Origin: Alphaproteobacteria bacterium
Lineage (GTDB): Bacteria; Pseudomonadota; Alphaproteobacteria; Micropepsales; Micropepsaceae
DNA: 11,565 nt
Assembly (NCBI GenBank): GCA_028869725.1
Contig: JAGWRJ010000590.1
Coordinates: 1-11,565, forward strand
Direction of reading: 5' to 3'
Part shown: positions 1-6,392 of the stretch, piece after piece
How the letters are laid out: each line of letters begins with the position of its first letter
Numbering within the stretch: position 1 is the stretch's first letter
Program-made: the position numbers and the translations under genes
Notes under the pieces: generated by a model
The model's input: the letters and a program-made list of their open reading frames with translations, nothing else
What the model was told of the DNA's origin: nothing
Databases searched by the model: none

Positions 1-15
1 GCGCGCGGCCAAATA

Positions 16-570
16 CTATCCGCGCATTGCCACGCGCAACGCGTTGAGTTTGCTGCGCAGACTTGAATCAATCATGCGCGATCCCACCTGAACCACCAGT
101 CCGCCGAGCAGGCCGGGATCGACCTGAGTTTCAAGGCGGGCCTCACGTCCCAGCTTGGCGCGCAACGCTGCCTTCAGCTGGCCAACTTCGTCTTCGCTGA
201 GGGGACGGGCGCTTCGTACCTTGGCGCGGACTTCACCCCGCTGGCGAGCCAGCAGCGCCTCAAAAGCGCTGATTACATCGGTGATGACGAAGAGGCGGCG
301 GCGGCGCACCAGGGTCAGTATGAACCGCTTGGTCAATGACGCAGCGTCCATGCGCTCGAGGATCGCGGTCATGCCCTTGGTCTGTTCATCGCGGCTGAAC
401 ACCGGGGCGCGGACCAGACGGCGCAGATCTTCACTCTCCTGGATCATGGTGCGCAGCGCGACGAAGTCCTGTTCCACCCGCTCCACTGCCCGCTCTTCCT
501 GAGCGAGCTCGAACACGGCCGTGGCGTAACGCCCGGCCAGGCCCTGATCAAGTGAGAGTTCTGTCGCCAC
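16..570 (-). CDS. atpH: F1Fo ATP synthase delta subunit
   Basis: AtpH is the delta subunit (mitochondrial OSCP equivalent) of the F1Fo ATP synthase and part of the peripheral stalk that holds F1 to the membrane subunits. The 184-residue product has the usual family length. It shows the N-terminal signature GRYATAVFELA (residues 13-23) and the C-terminal DPGLLGGLVVQVGSRMID-type signature (from residue 151), followed by the SLRSKLNALR helix. The start is GTG (CAC at 568-570 on the plus strand); no better ATG lies near it and the ribosome binding site is weak. In alphaproteobacteria atpH is normally followed by atpA, which here would lie before base 1 in the same direction. The gene is essentially complete, with its TAG stop at 16-18. 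The identification is secure; the exact start is less so. Confidence 0.96.
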   Translation of the reverse strand: MATELSLDQGLAGRYATAVFELAQEERAVERVEQDFVALRTMIQESEDLRRLVRAPVFSRDEQTKGMTAILERMDAASLTKRFILTLVRRRRLFVITDVISAFEALLARQRGEVRAKVRSARPLSEDEVGQLKAALRAKLGREARLETQVDPGLLGGLVVQVGSRMIDSSLRSKLNALRVAMRG

Positions 571-912
571 TGGCGCCCCGCTGTCTGTAGCCGCCTAGGA
601 ATCGCGCGGCCGATGCTAACGCTTAGATTGATTGGAATATTTAGGCTACGTGGCAGATCGGTAATCTGCGACGCGCGAGGCACTTAGCATGAGGGTGTGT
701 CAGGTGCAACAATCTGTCGGGGGAGAAGGCGCCCCGCGGCGTCGCGCCGCTGTCCAGCCTGCCATTGCAAGGGGGCAGGTAACATCTGGCGGGGGCGTTG
801 AGCCTGGTTCTTGCGGCCGTGCCGGCTTGGGCCGTCGCACCGCGCTTGCCCCAGGCCCGCACCCGCGCCAAGGTACCGGGTCATTCCAGGACCTCATCGC
901 AAGGACGAGCTG
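571..912. other. Non-coding divergent region between atpH and FMN reductase
   Basis: About 340 bp without a convincing gene lie between two divergent starts. The part near 613-650 is AT-richer than its surroundings and is the likely place for the atp operon promoter. The rest is very GC-rich and holds several short perfect inverted repeats: 653-658/664-669, 736-741/745-750 (3-base loop) and 758-763/774-779 (10-base loop). Open frames crossing it (for example a signal-peptide-like stretch starting TTG at 798) run into the wrong frame of the reductase and have no family resemblance. No known RNA motif is recognised. Confidence 0.6.
653..669. promoter_or_regulatory. Perfect inverted repeat upstream of atpH
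   Basis: GCAGAT (653-658) and ATCTGC (664-669) form perfect 6-bp arms around the 5-base spacer CGGTA, about 85 bp upstream of the atpH start and next to the AT-rich stretch where a promoter is expected. It could be an operator for a dimeric regulator or a small hairpin. Arms this short also arise by chance, so the function is conjecture. Confidence 0.25.
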
Positions 913-1491
913 ATGCTTCCCCGTTTGCAGATCTTGATTGCCAGTACCCGGCCGGGCCGTGTGGGGCCGGCGATCGCCCAGTGGTTTCATGCCTTTGCCG
1001 CCAAGCACGGCGGGTTCGACCCGCACCTTGTAGATCTCGCCGAGCTTGCTCTGCCAATCTACGACGAGCCCAACCACCCCATGCGCCGCCAGTACACTAA
1101 GGATCACACCAAGACGTTCAGCGAGATCGTCAAGGCCGCAGATGCCACCGTGTTTGTGACACCGGAGTACAATTATTCGCCGCCGCCCAGTCTCGTAAAC
1201 GCAATCGATTATCTCTACTGGGAGTGGCAATACATGCCCGCTGGGGTTGTTTCCTATGGCGGGGTATCGGGCGGCCTGCGTTCCGCCCAGGCCATTCGCC
1301 TTATGGTTTCAACCCTTAAGATGATGCCACTACCAGAGGGTGTGGCGCTCCCGAACGTGTTCAACCAGATCAAGGACGGCGCGTTTGTCGCCAATGACCT
1401 AAATGAGCAGGGCGCCGGAGCTATGCTCAATGAGATGCGCAAATGGACCGATGCATTGGCCGGGCTGCGCGATGGGATCCGCCGCCAGTAG
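913..1491 (+). CDS. NADPH-dependent FMN reductase family protein
   Basis: This is a flavodoxin-fold, NAD(P)H-dependent FMN reductase (the ArsH/ChrR/YieF-like superfamily), a soluble cytoplasmic enzyme that reduces FMN, quinones or xenobiotics. The 192-residue product has the phosphate-binding loop STRPGRVG at residues 11-18 after a hydrophobic first beta strand (LQILIA). It also has the family motif PEYNYSPPPSLVNAID (84-99) and the SYGGVSGG loop (114-121). The ATG at 913 is chosen because AAGGA (901-905) sits seven bases upstream and the Rossmann-like strand begins right after it; longer in-frame starts add non-homologous GC-rich sequence. It is divergent from atpH and convergent with lepB, so probably a single-gene unit. 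The true substrate cannot be told from sequence. Confidence 0.9.
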   Translation: MLPRLQILIASTRPGRVGPAIAQWFHAFAAKHGGFDPHLVDLAELALPIYDEPNHPMRRQYTKDHTKTFSEIVKAADATVFVTPEYNYSPPPSLVNAIDYLYWEWQYMPAGVVSYGGVSGGLRSAQAIRLMVSTLKMMPLPEGVALPNVFNQIKDGAFVANDLNEQGAGAMLNEMRKWTDALAGLRDGIRRQ

Positions 1492-1614
1492 TGCAGCTAA
1501 CCCGGGGTATCGGGATCGGGTTCAAGCGCGGCCTGGTTAACCGCCGCAGAGGTGCTTCCTCCACCGGCTCCCTGTGATGCGGCCGGTGCGGGGGCGGCGC
1601 TTTGATGCGAGAGT

Positions 1615-2397
1615 TCAGTGCACCGGTTCAAACAGCCGTGCCAGTCGGAACGCGCCCAGCCAGCCATCGCGCGCCGCATTCAGAAAGTCATAGGAGCCAA
1701 GTACCAGATCTGCCTGGCCGATGACGTTGGCCACCGGCACAAAGCCCAGGCCCCCCTCCGAGCGTGGAACGCGACTGTCGAGCGAATTGTTGCGGTCGTC
1801 GCCCATCATGAACAGTTCGCCCTTGGGCACGACATAGACCTGGGTGTTGTCCAGGGCGTCACTGTTGTCCCATTGAAAAATGGGATGGTGCACGCCGCCC
1901 GGAAGATATTCGACATATTTGGGTACGCGGACATAGGCGCCACTCTCGGTTTCAACTTGTCCAGTACCATCCGGCTTGCGAACAACTTCATGACCGTTGA
2001 TGAAGAGCCGGCCATGGAGAACCTGGATATGATCCCCGGGCAGACCGATCACGCGTTTGACCCAGGCTTCCTTGTGGTCCACCGGATAAAAGACAACGAC
2101 GTCACCCCGATGGGGGAGGCGGCCGAACAGCCGCCCCTTGATGTCGGGAAAGAGCCCCCAGCGTACGGAGTAGTGGCTGTATCCGTAGGCGTACTTTGCG
2201 GCGATGATGGCGTCCCCGATGGCCAGGGTGGGTTCCATAGAGCCAGACGGCACATAGAACGGCTCGGCAATGGCCGAGGTGGCAATGAAGACGAGGGCAA
2301 TGGCCGCCACTGGCTCGCGAAGCCAGCGGAAAACCGCTACGACCCGCCGGCCAAGGGGATGGGACAGGGTCTGTCGCGTCCATTGCTGCCAGTTCAT
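1615..2397 (-). CDS. lepB: Signal peptidase I
   Basis: Type I leader peptidase, an inner-membrane serine protease that cleaves Sec and Tat signal peptides on the periplasmic face using a Ser-Lys dyad. The 260-residue product has one N-terminal membrane segment (about residues 28-45). It is followed by box B, SGSMEPTL, with nucleophile Ser53, and box D, KRVIGLPGD, with general-base Lys114. Box E, GDDRNNSLDSR, lies at 199-209. The ATG at 2395-2397 is chosen because GGAG lies nine bases upstream and the residues before it are not family-like, although the frame is open to 2508. It has a single transmembrane segment rather than the two of E. coli LepB. In many alphaproteobacteria lepB is followed by rnc and era; here the next gene downstream is the convergent FMN reductase. 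Confidence 0.97.
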   Translation of the reverse strand: MNWQQWTRQTLSHPLGRRVVAVFRWLREPVAAIALVFIATSAIAEPFYVPSGSMEPTLAIGDAIIAAKYAYGYSHYSVRWGLFPDIKGRLFGRLPHRGDVVVFYPVDHKEAWVKRVIGLPGDHIQVLHGRLFINGHEVVRKPDGTGQVETESGAYVRVPKYVEYLPGGVHHPIFQWDNSDALDNTQVYVVPKGELFMMGDDRNNSLDSRVPRSEGGLGFVPVANVIGQADLVLGSYDFLNAARDGWLGAFRLARLFEPVH

Positions 2398-2519
2398 GCT
2401 GCGGATCTCCAAGCGCGCCCGCCAGCGCGCGGACATAGAAGGGCATATGGCCGGAGAGGGTCCGGATTCAAGGGCTGGCTGCTTGACCTTTGGCCGGCAT
2501 CCTGTCACAGCCCGCCGCC

Positions 2520-2882
2520 ATGATCGAACTGAGCCAGGAATTCGGCTTCGACGCCGCCCACTTTATGCCGCATCGCGGCGAGCAGGACCCTTATGGCCGC
2601 ATGCACGGTCACTCCTTCTACGCTGAGGTCACGCTGAGGGGTGAGGTCAATGTAAGCACGGGCTGGGTGCGCGATTTCGACGAGATCAAGCGGGTGCTTG
2701 ATGATGTCCGCGAGCGGCTTGATCATCGCCTGCTCAACGAGGTCCCTGGGTTGGAAAACCCGACCTTGGAAAATATTGCTCGCTTCATTTTCGAATCGGT
2801 CCGTGTTCACCTTCCTGAGGTTGTACGGGTGCGCGTGCGTCGGCCATCCTATGGCCAGTCCTGTGTTTACGAGTATCGATGA
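2520..2882 (+). CDS. queD: QueD / 6-pyruvoyl-tetrahydropterin synthase family protein, catalytic Cys absent
   Basis: This is a COG0720 T-fold enzyme. QueD converts dihydroneopterin triphosphate to 6-carboxytetrahydropterin, an early step to queuosine in tRNA. The 120 residues have normal length and keep the zinc ligands His14 (DAAH), His29 and His31 (MHGHSF). Also present are LDHRLLNEVPGLENPT (68-82), with the Asp-His pair of the catalytic relay, and a C-terminal SCVYEY. In E. coli QueD the catalytic Cys27 precedes GRLHGHS; the aligned residue here is Tyr25 (PYGRMHGHS). The C-terminal KET glutamate that anchors the pterin also appears missing (RRPSYGQ). The ATG at 2520 is chosen by homology; there is no clear Shine-Dalgarno. 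The stop overlaps the queF start (ATGA), so the two are translationally coupled. Context argues for queuosine; the missing residues mean it may act differently from textbook QueD. Confidence 0.85.
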   Translation: MIELSQEFGFDAAHFMPHRGEQDPYGRMHGHSFYAEVTLRGEVNVSTGWVRDFDEIKRVLDDVRERLDHRLLNEVPGLENPTLENIARFIFESVRVHLPEVVRVRVRRPSYGQSCVYEYR

Positions 2883-3346
2883 TGGCCAAGCGGCCCGCAC
2901 ATTCTCTGACCCAACTCGGTAGTGCGGTTACGATCCCGCGGTCGCCGGACAAAGCGGTGCTCGAAGCAGTCCCAAACCGGCACCGCGACGTGGATTATGT
3001 GGCGCGTTTCACCGCTCCCGAATTTACAGCTCTTTGCCCAGTTACCGGGCAGCCGGACTTTGCTCACTTTGTAATCGATTATGTACCGGCGAAATCGCTG
3101 CTGGAGTCCAAATCGCTGAAGCTATTTCTCGTCAGCTTTCGCAACCATGCCGATTTTCACGAGTCCTGCACCATTTATATCGGCAAACGTATCGTTGAGG
3201 CGATCAAGCCCAAATATCTGCGTATCTCAGGCTTCTGGTATCCCCGCGGGGGCATCCCCATCGACGTCTTTTGGCAGACCGGCAAGCTTCCATCGAGCGT
3301 GTGGTTGCCGGATCCGGGCGTCTCACCCTATCGCGGCCGCGGCTGA
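2879..3346 (+). CDS. queF: NADPH-dependent 7-cyano-7-deazaguanine reductase
   Basis: QueF reduces the nitrile of preQ0 to the aminomethyl group of preQ1 with two NADPH, in the cytoplasm, before TGT inserts the base in tRNA. The 155 residues match the short single-domain (YkvM-like) QueF type. The thioimide-forming cysteine is Cys53 in FTALCPVTGQPDFAH, with the general acid Asp60. The QueF signature ESKSLKLF (76-83) binds NADPH, and the substrate-binding FHE lies at 93-95. The start ATG (2879) overlaps the QueD stop by four bases; a second ATG follows at once at 2882. The stop at 3344-3346 lies one base before the next small open frame. Identification is secure. Confidence 0.97.
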   Translation: MMAKRPAHSLTQLGSAVTIPRSPDKAVLEAVPNRHRDVDYVARFTAPEFTALCPVTGQPDFAHFVIDYVPAKSLLESKSLKLFLVSFRNHADFHESCTIYIGKRIVEAIKPKYLRISGFWYPRGGIPIDVFWQTGKLPSSVWLPDPGVSPYRGRG

Positions 3347-3347
3347 C

Positions 3348-3470
3348 GTGTCGGACGGATGGCAAAGTGGCGCGCTTGGGCAGATTGTAGATGCCTTGCG
3401 CAAGCCTTTGGCCATGGTCGCGGCTGGGCAAACACGGCATGATGTGATCCTGCGCAATCTGGGGGGATGA
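3348..3470 (+). CDS. Candidate 40-residue protein in the que operon
   Basis: I do not recognise this product. It is a GTG-started 40-codon frame (MSDGWQSGAL... ending HDVILRNLGG) that begins one base after the queF stop. It ends in TGA at 3468-3470, overlapping or abutting the start of the next gene, and fills the otherwise empty queF-to-oxidase gap almost exactly. There is no Shine-Dalgarno, so it would need coupling to queF termination. Its codon choice is G/C-ending like its neighbours, and the predicted peptide is soluble, with a possible short helix (GQIVDALRKPLAM). A chance open frame in GC-rich DNA of this length is quite possible, so this is a candidate only. Confidence 0.4.
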   Translation: MSDGWQSGALGQIVDALRKPLAMVAAGQTRHDVILRNLGG

Positions 3471-3472
3471 AT

Positions 3473-4012
3473 ATGGCCAAGTTCTTCGACAGTATCGATG
3501 ACAGCCTCGCTGCGTTCATTGCCCGTCAGCATATGTTTTTTACCGCGAGCGCAGTGGCGGACGGCCGGGTCAATCTTTCACCCAAAGGCATGGATAGTCT
3601 TCGCATTCTCGGTCCGCAGCGACTCGCCTATCTCGATCTCACCGGCAGTGGCAATGAAACGTCCGCGCATATGGAAGCCGGAGGCCGCCTCACCGTCATG
3701 TTCTGTGCCTTTGAAGGCGCTCCTCTCATTGTGCGCGCATACGGCACCGCCCGTATCCTGAGAGAAGGCAGTGCCGGCTACGATGCGTTGATCGGCCATT
3801 TTGTTGAGCATCTTGGGGCCCGTCAGATCGTCGACATGCAGGTTCAGTCCGTACAGACCTCCTGTGGATATGCCGTGCCGCTGATGGCCTTCGAGGGGCA
3901 TCGACCCAACCTGCTGCGCTGGGCGCAGAACAAGGGTGAAGAGGGGCTGAAGGAGTATCGCAGCGCGCACAACCGGATCAGTATCGATGGATTGCCGACT
4001 GGTTGGGATTAG
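3473..4012 (+). CDS. Pyridoxamine 5'-phosphate oxidase family flavoprotein
   Basis: This is a split-barrel FMN-binding protein of the PPOX-like superfamily. The 179 residues show the N-terminal barrel (FFTASAVADGRVNLSPKG), the strand AYLDLTGSGNETSAHM, the central RLTVMFCAF and the conserved QTSCGYAVPLM segment. It is not PdxH itself, since the PLP-binding C-terminal motif is lacking. Members of this subgroup are cytoplasmic oxidoreductases or cofactor-binding proteins of unsettled function. ATG 3473 is preferred because six Gs (3461-3466) lie six bases upstream; ATG 3467, which overlaps the previous TGA, is an alternative that adds two residues. It is the last gene of the que cluster. Its stop overlaps that of convergent tag (4009-4012). 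Any role in queuosine formation is only suggested by position. Confidence 0.88.
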   Translation: MAKFFDSIDDSLAAFIARQHMFFTASAVADGRVNLSPKGMDSLRILGPQRLAYLDLTGSGNETSAHMEAGGRLTVMFCAFEGAPLIVRAYGTARILREGSAGYDALIGHFVEHLGARQIVDMQVQSVQTSCGYAVPLMAFEGHRPNLLRWAQNKGEEGLKEYRSAHNRISIDGLPTGWD

Positions 4013-4599
4013 GCTTTGGCGAGGCGGGCACAGGCGGCGTGCCGATGGCAGCTGACGAGGTGATCATTGACCATGCCGACAGCCTGGGCAAAGGCGTAGA
4101 CGATAACAGGACCGCAGAAACTGAAGCCGCGTTGCTTCAGCTCCTTCGCGAGCGCTTCGCTCATGGGAGTTTGAGCCGGAACGTCGGCGAGGCGCCGGTA
4201 GCGATTCTGGATGGGCCTGCCGTCGACATGCTTCCAGATCAAGCCGCGAAATCCCCCTGGCTCCTTTTCTTCAATCTCAAGCCAGAGATGGGCTGCCTTG
4301 ATTGCAGCTTCGATCTTGGCCCGGCTGCGGATGATTCCTGCGTCCTGCAGTAAACGTTCGGTTTTGCGTCGATCATATCGGGCAACGCGGTGCGGATCGA
4401 ACCCGTCAAACGCCCGCCGGAAATTGTCCCGCTTACGCAGTATCGTGATCCAGGAGAGCCCGGCCTGAAATCCGTCCAGCACCAGTTTCTCATAAAGCCG
4501 ACCAGCATCGTATTCGGGAACGCCCCATTCGGTGTCGTGATACTCGATATAGATTGGTTCCTTCTGGGACCACGCGCAGCGGGCAATGTCGTCCGACAT
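4009..4599 (-). CDS. tag: DNA-3-methyladenine glycosylase I
   Basis: Tag excises 3-methyladenine from alkylated DNA to start base excision repair. The 196 residues align along their length with E. coli Tag. The zinc-snap ligands are Cys8, His21 (YHDTEWGVPE), His180 and Cys184 (VNDHLVSC). The helix-hairpin-helix region includes RLLQDAGIIRSRAKIEAAI (82-100), and the base pocket is DGFQAGLSWITIL (42-54) with Trp50. The E. coli base-recognition residue Glu38 is Asp42 here. The start ATG (4597-4599) has only a weak GAG upstream. A perfect inverted repeat lies immediately upstream, at 4604-4634. On the same strand as ygfZ with a 160-bp gap, it may be co-transcribed or have its own promoter. Its 3' end overlaps the PPOX-like gene by four bases. 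Confidence 0.96.
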   Translation of the reverse strand: MSDDIARCAWSQKEPIYIEYHDTEWGVPEYDAGRLYEKLVLDGFQAGLSWITILRKRDNFRRAFDGFDPHRVARYDRRKTERLLQDAGIIRSRAKIEAAIKAAHLWLEIEEKEPGGFRGLIWKHVDGRPIQNRYRRLADVPAQTPMSEALAKELKQRGFSFCGPVIVYAFAQAVGMVNDHLVSCHRHAACARLAKA

Positions 4600-4603
4600 T
4601 ATG

Positions 4604-4634
4604 GACGGTCTCCGGCTGAAGAGTTCAGACCGTC
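4604..4634. promoter_or_regulatory. 8-bp perfect inverted repeat just upstream of tag
   Basis: GACGGTCT (4604-4611) and AGACCGTC (4627-4634) are perfect arms with a 15-base spacer, starting five bases before the tag start codon. In the tag mRNA leader this could form a hairpin covering the ribosome binding area; as DNA it could be an operator for a dimeric regulator of the alkylation or DNA damage response. No known operator consensus (LexA or Ada) is recognised. The rest of the 4600-4759 gap shows no gene. Confidence 0.35.
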
Positions 4635-4759
4635 TGACGTCCCATCAAGGAACTGGCCCGCAGGCTCAACCGCATTGCTGCCGATGGACACCTGTTGAAT
4701 CATCATGGCTGGTATACTGCCTTGCTACAAAGACAAGCTTGGACGGTCCCGAGCCGGCG

Positions 4760-5566
4760 TCAAGCAAAAAGCCAGGTCGGCCTTGCAAGCTGAAGTTCAA
4801 CACTCTCAGCGGTGAGCCTGCCACCGGCGACTTCCTGAAGCCGGTCGAGGCGAATGAGGGCAAAGCCCTCCTGTCCGGCGGTGGAAGTAAGCTCGCCAAC
4901 GCTCTTGTTTTCGGCCATCACCGCTGTGCCGGGAGGGGGCAGGTCCGTTGCGGCAGAGACGGCCAAAAGTCGCTTGCGTGCCGTGCCGCGATGCTTCATG
5001 CGCGCGGTGAGTTCCTGCCCGACATAACAGCCCTTGGTGAAGCTGACGGCATGAAGCTGTTCAAGGTCGCCATCGAGGGCAAAGATCGCGTCAGAACCGA
5101 AATCATCGCCTTCAGGAACACCAAGGGCGCGACGATGGTGGTGATAGGGTTCTGCCGAACTTACCCCAGGCGGCATCTCGGCTGCGGCTACGATCGCCCG
5201 TATGCCCAGCCGCGGGAGGCGGGGATCGGCGAAGGAAATTCCTGGCAGGGTCTCACCTTGCCATGCGGCAAGCACCTTGAGTTGCGGACGCAACTCGATC
5301 TGCACCTTGGCGCGCAGCCGGTACATGGTCAGGCGCCGCACCAGTGCCTCGGCCCTGCTGTGCGGGCAGTCCAGCAGCACCGCCCCGTCGCCCTCGGCCA
5401 GAAGAAAATCGAAAAGGATCTTGCCCTGGGGGGTGAGCAGGGCGGCATAAAGGGCATTGGCCGGCGAAAGCTGCTCCATATCGTTAGTAATGAGGCCTTG
5501 CAGCAGGGTGCGGGCATCCGCCCCGGCGAGCGCAATGACAGAACGATCTTCCAGAAGTGCAATCAT
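4760..5566 (-). CDS. ygfZ: YgfZ/GcvT-domain folate-binding Fe-S cluster protein
   Basis: YgfZ (IBA57/COG0354 family) is a tetrahydrofolate-binding protein that helps assemble or repair certain iron-sulfur enzymes in the cytoplasm. The 268 residues show the GcvT-like N-terminal region with LQGLITND (22-29) and TPQGKILFDFLL (45-56). The diagnostic family motif KGCYVGQE (178-185) carries the redox-active Cys180. A C-terminal beta-barrel domain follows, with VGELTS. ATG 5564-5566 is chosen because the family begins MIALLEDRSVIALAG; the frame is open upstream to 5650 but that part is not conserved. No clear Shine-Dalgarno is seen. It is divergent from the methyltransferase-pyrC pair and upstream of tag on the same strand. 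Confidence 0.95.
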   Translation of the reverse strand: MIALLEDRSVIALAGADARTLLQGLITNDMEQLSPANALYAALLTPQGKILFDFLLAEGDGAVLLDCPHSRAEALVRRLTMYRLRAKVQIELRPQLKVLAAWQGETLPGISFADPRLPRLGIRAIVAAAEMPPGVSSAEPYHHHRRALGVPEGDDFGSDAIFALDGDLEQLHAVSFTKGCYVGQELTARMKHRGTARKRLLAVSAATDLPPPGTAVMAENKSVGELTSTAGQEGFALIRLDRLQEVAGGRLTAESVELQLARPTWLFA

Positions 5567-5636
5567 GGTGCAAGAGGTAGCGGTTGCCGACTGACTTGCC
5601 AAGCGCGCTTGACATCCACCTTTGGGCGCAGGATGC

Positions 5637-6392
5637 ATGCGTCGTTGCAAATTTAAGGGCGCCCCGGTGCGTCATCCCGAACAATGGCGGCCGACCAAGG
5701 TGCGGCTATCACCTTCCGGCCGCCCTCTCGTTCCGGGCCGGCGCGGCGCTCTGGCACCAGGATCGACCGGTGTTGCGCTGATGCTCGCGCGCTGGCACGC
5801 CATGATGCTGCCGCGCTATGCCCACGGGACGCTGCTGGATCTAGGCTGCGGCAGTGTCCCCTACTATGACCTATATCGTCCCCATGTCACCGAGATCCTG
5901 TGCACGGACTGGACAAAGACATTGCACACGATGGTGCATTTGGACTTTGTCTCTGATCTCGAGATGCACGTGCCGCTTGCCGATGCCTCGGTCGATACAG
6001 TGATCCTGGCTGATGTGCTGGAGCATGTCTATCATCCCAAACACGTTATTGCGGAGATTTTCCGTATTCTGCGCCCCGGTGGTGTTGCCTTCATTCACGC
6101 TCCACTGCTTTATGTCGTACATGAGGCACCGCATGACTATTTTCGTTACACCCAGTTTGCCATGACGCGCATGGCGCAGGACACTGGATTTGTGATTGAG
6201 ACCCTCATGCCGCTGGGTGGGAAATTCATTGCGTTTGCCGATCTCGTGGGCAAATTGCTGCAGGGCGCGAATCTCATCGCCGGCCCGATCTGGGCGCGCT
6301 CACTGCAGCGGTTGGCATTGATGTTGTCAGCCGATCCACCTTTGAACAAGAAGTTCCCGATCGAAATAGCCGCCGTATTGAGGAGACCGTAA
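5637..6392 (+). CDS. Class I SAM-dependent methyltransferase
   Basis: This is a Rossmann-fold methyltransferase of the Methyltransf_11 type; the substrate is unknown. From ATG 5637 it has 251 residues. The SAM-binding motif I is LLDLGCGSVPYY (66-77), the acidic motif is DVLEHV (126-131), and the post-motif is ILRPGG (144-149). The segment HEAPHDYFRYT (162-172) is typical of a methyltransferase subfamily often linked to glycan or lipid modification. The N-terminal HPEQWRPT also occurs in relatives, so the start must be at or before about 5670. GTG 5667 is a serious alternative because AAGGG lies seven bases upstream. A perfect TTGACA (5609-5614) in the ygfZ gap could be a -35 element, but its -10 partner is poor. 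Its stop overlaps the pyrC start by one base, so the two genes are coupled. Confidence 0.88.
   Translation: MRRCKFKGAPVRHPEQWRPTKVRLSPSGRPLVPGRRGALAPGSTGVALMLARWHAMMLPRYAHGTLLDLGCGSVPYYDLYRPHVTEILCTDWTKTLHTMVHLDFVSDLEMHVPLADASVDTVILADVLEHVYHPKHVIAEIFRILRPGGVAFIHAPLLYVVHEAPHDYFRYTQFAMTRMAQDTGFVIETLMPLGGKFIAFADLVGKLLQGANLIAGPIWARSLQRLALMLSADPPLNKKFPIEIAAVLRRP

Noticed and set aside
613..622. 10-base word ATGCTAACGC repeated at 11280-11289
   Set aside because: Many 10-base matches are expected by chance in 11.5 kb; neither copy sits at a convincing element end.
798..1100. Signal-peptide-like TTG-started frame upstream of and overlapping the FMN reductase
   Set aside because: After the short hydrophobic stretch it runs out of frame through the reductase with an Arg/Pro-rich shadow composition.
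2398..2519. PreQ1 riboswitch upstream of queD-queF
   Set aside because: Only a 5-bp inverted repeat (2451-2465) and no A-rich pseudoknot tail or other preQ1 class features can be seen.
1618..2523. Long 301-codon plus-strand open frame opposite lepB
   Set aside because: It is the antisense of lepB, which has all catalytic boxes; the antisense product resembles no family and the length is explained by high GC content.
4586..5656. Long 356-codon plus-strand open frame across the tag/ygfZ gap and ygfZ
   Set aside because: It is antisense to ygfZ, whose KGCYVGQE motif is unambiguous; the translated product is low in recognisable structure.
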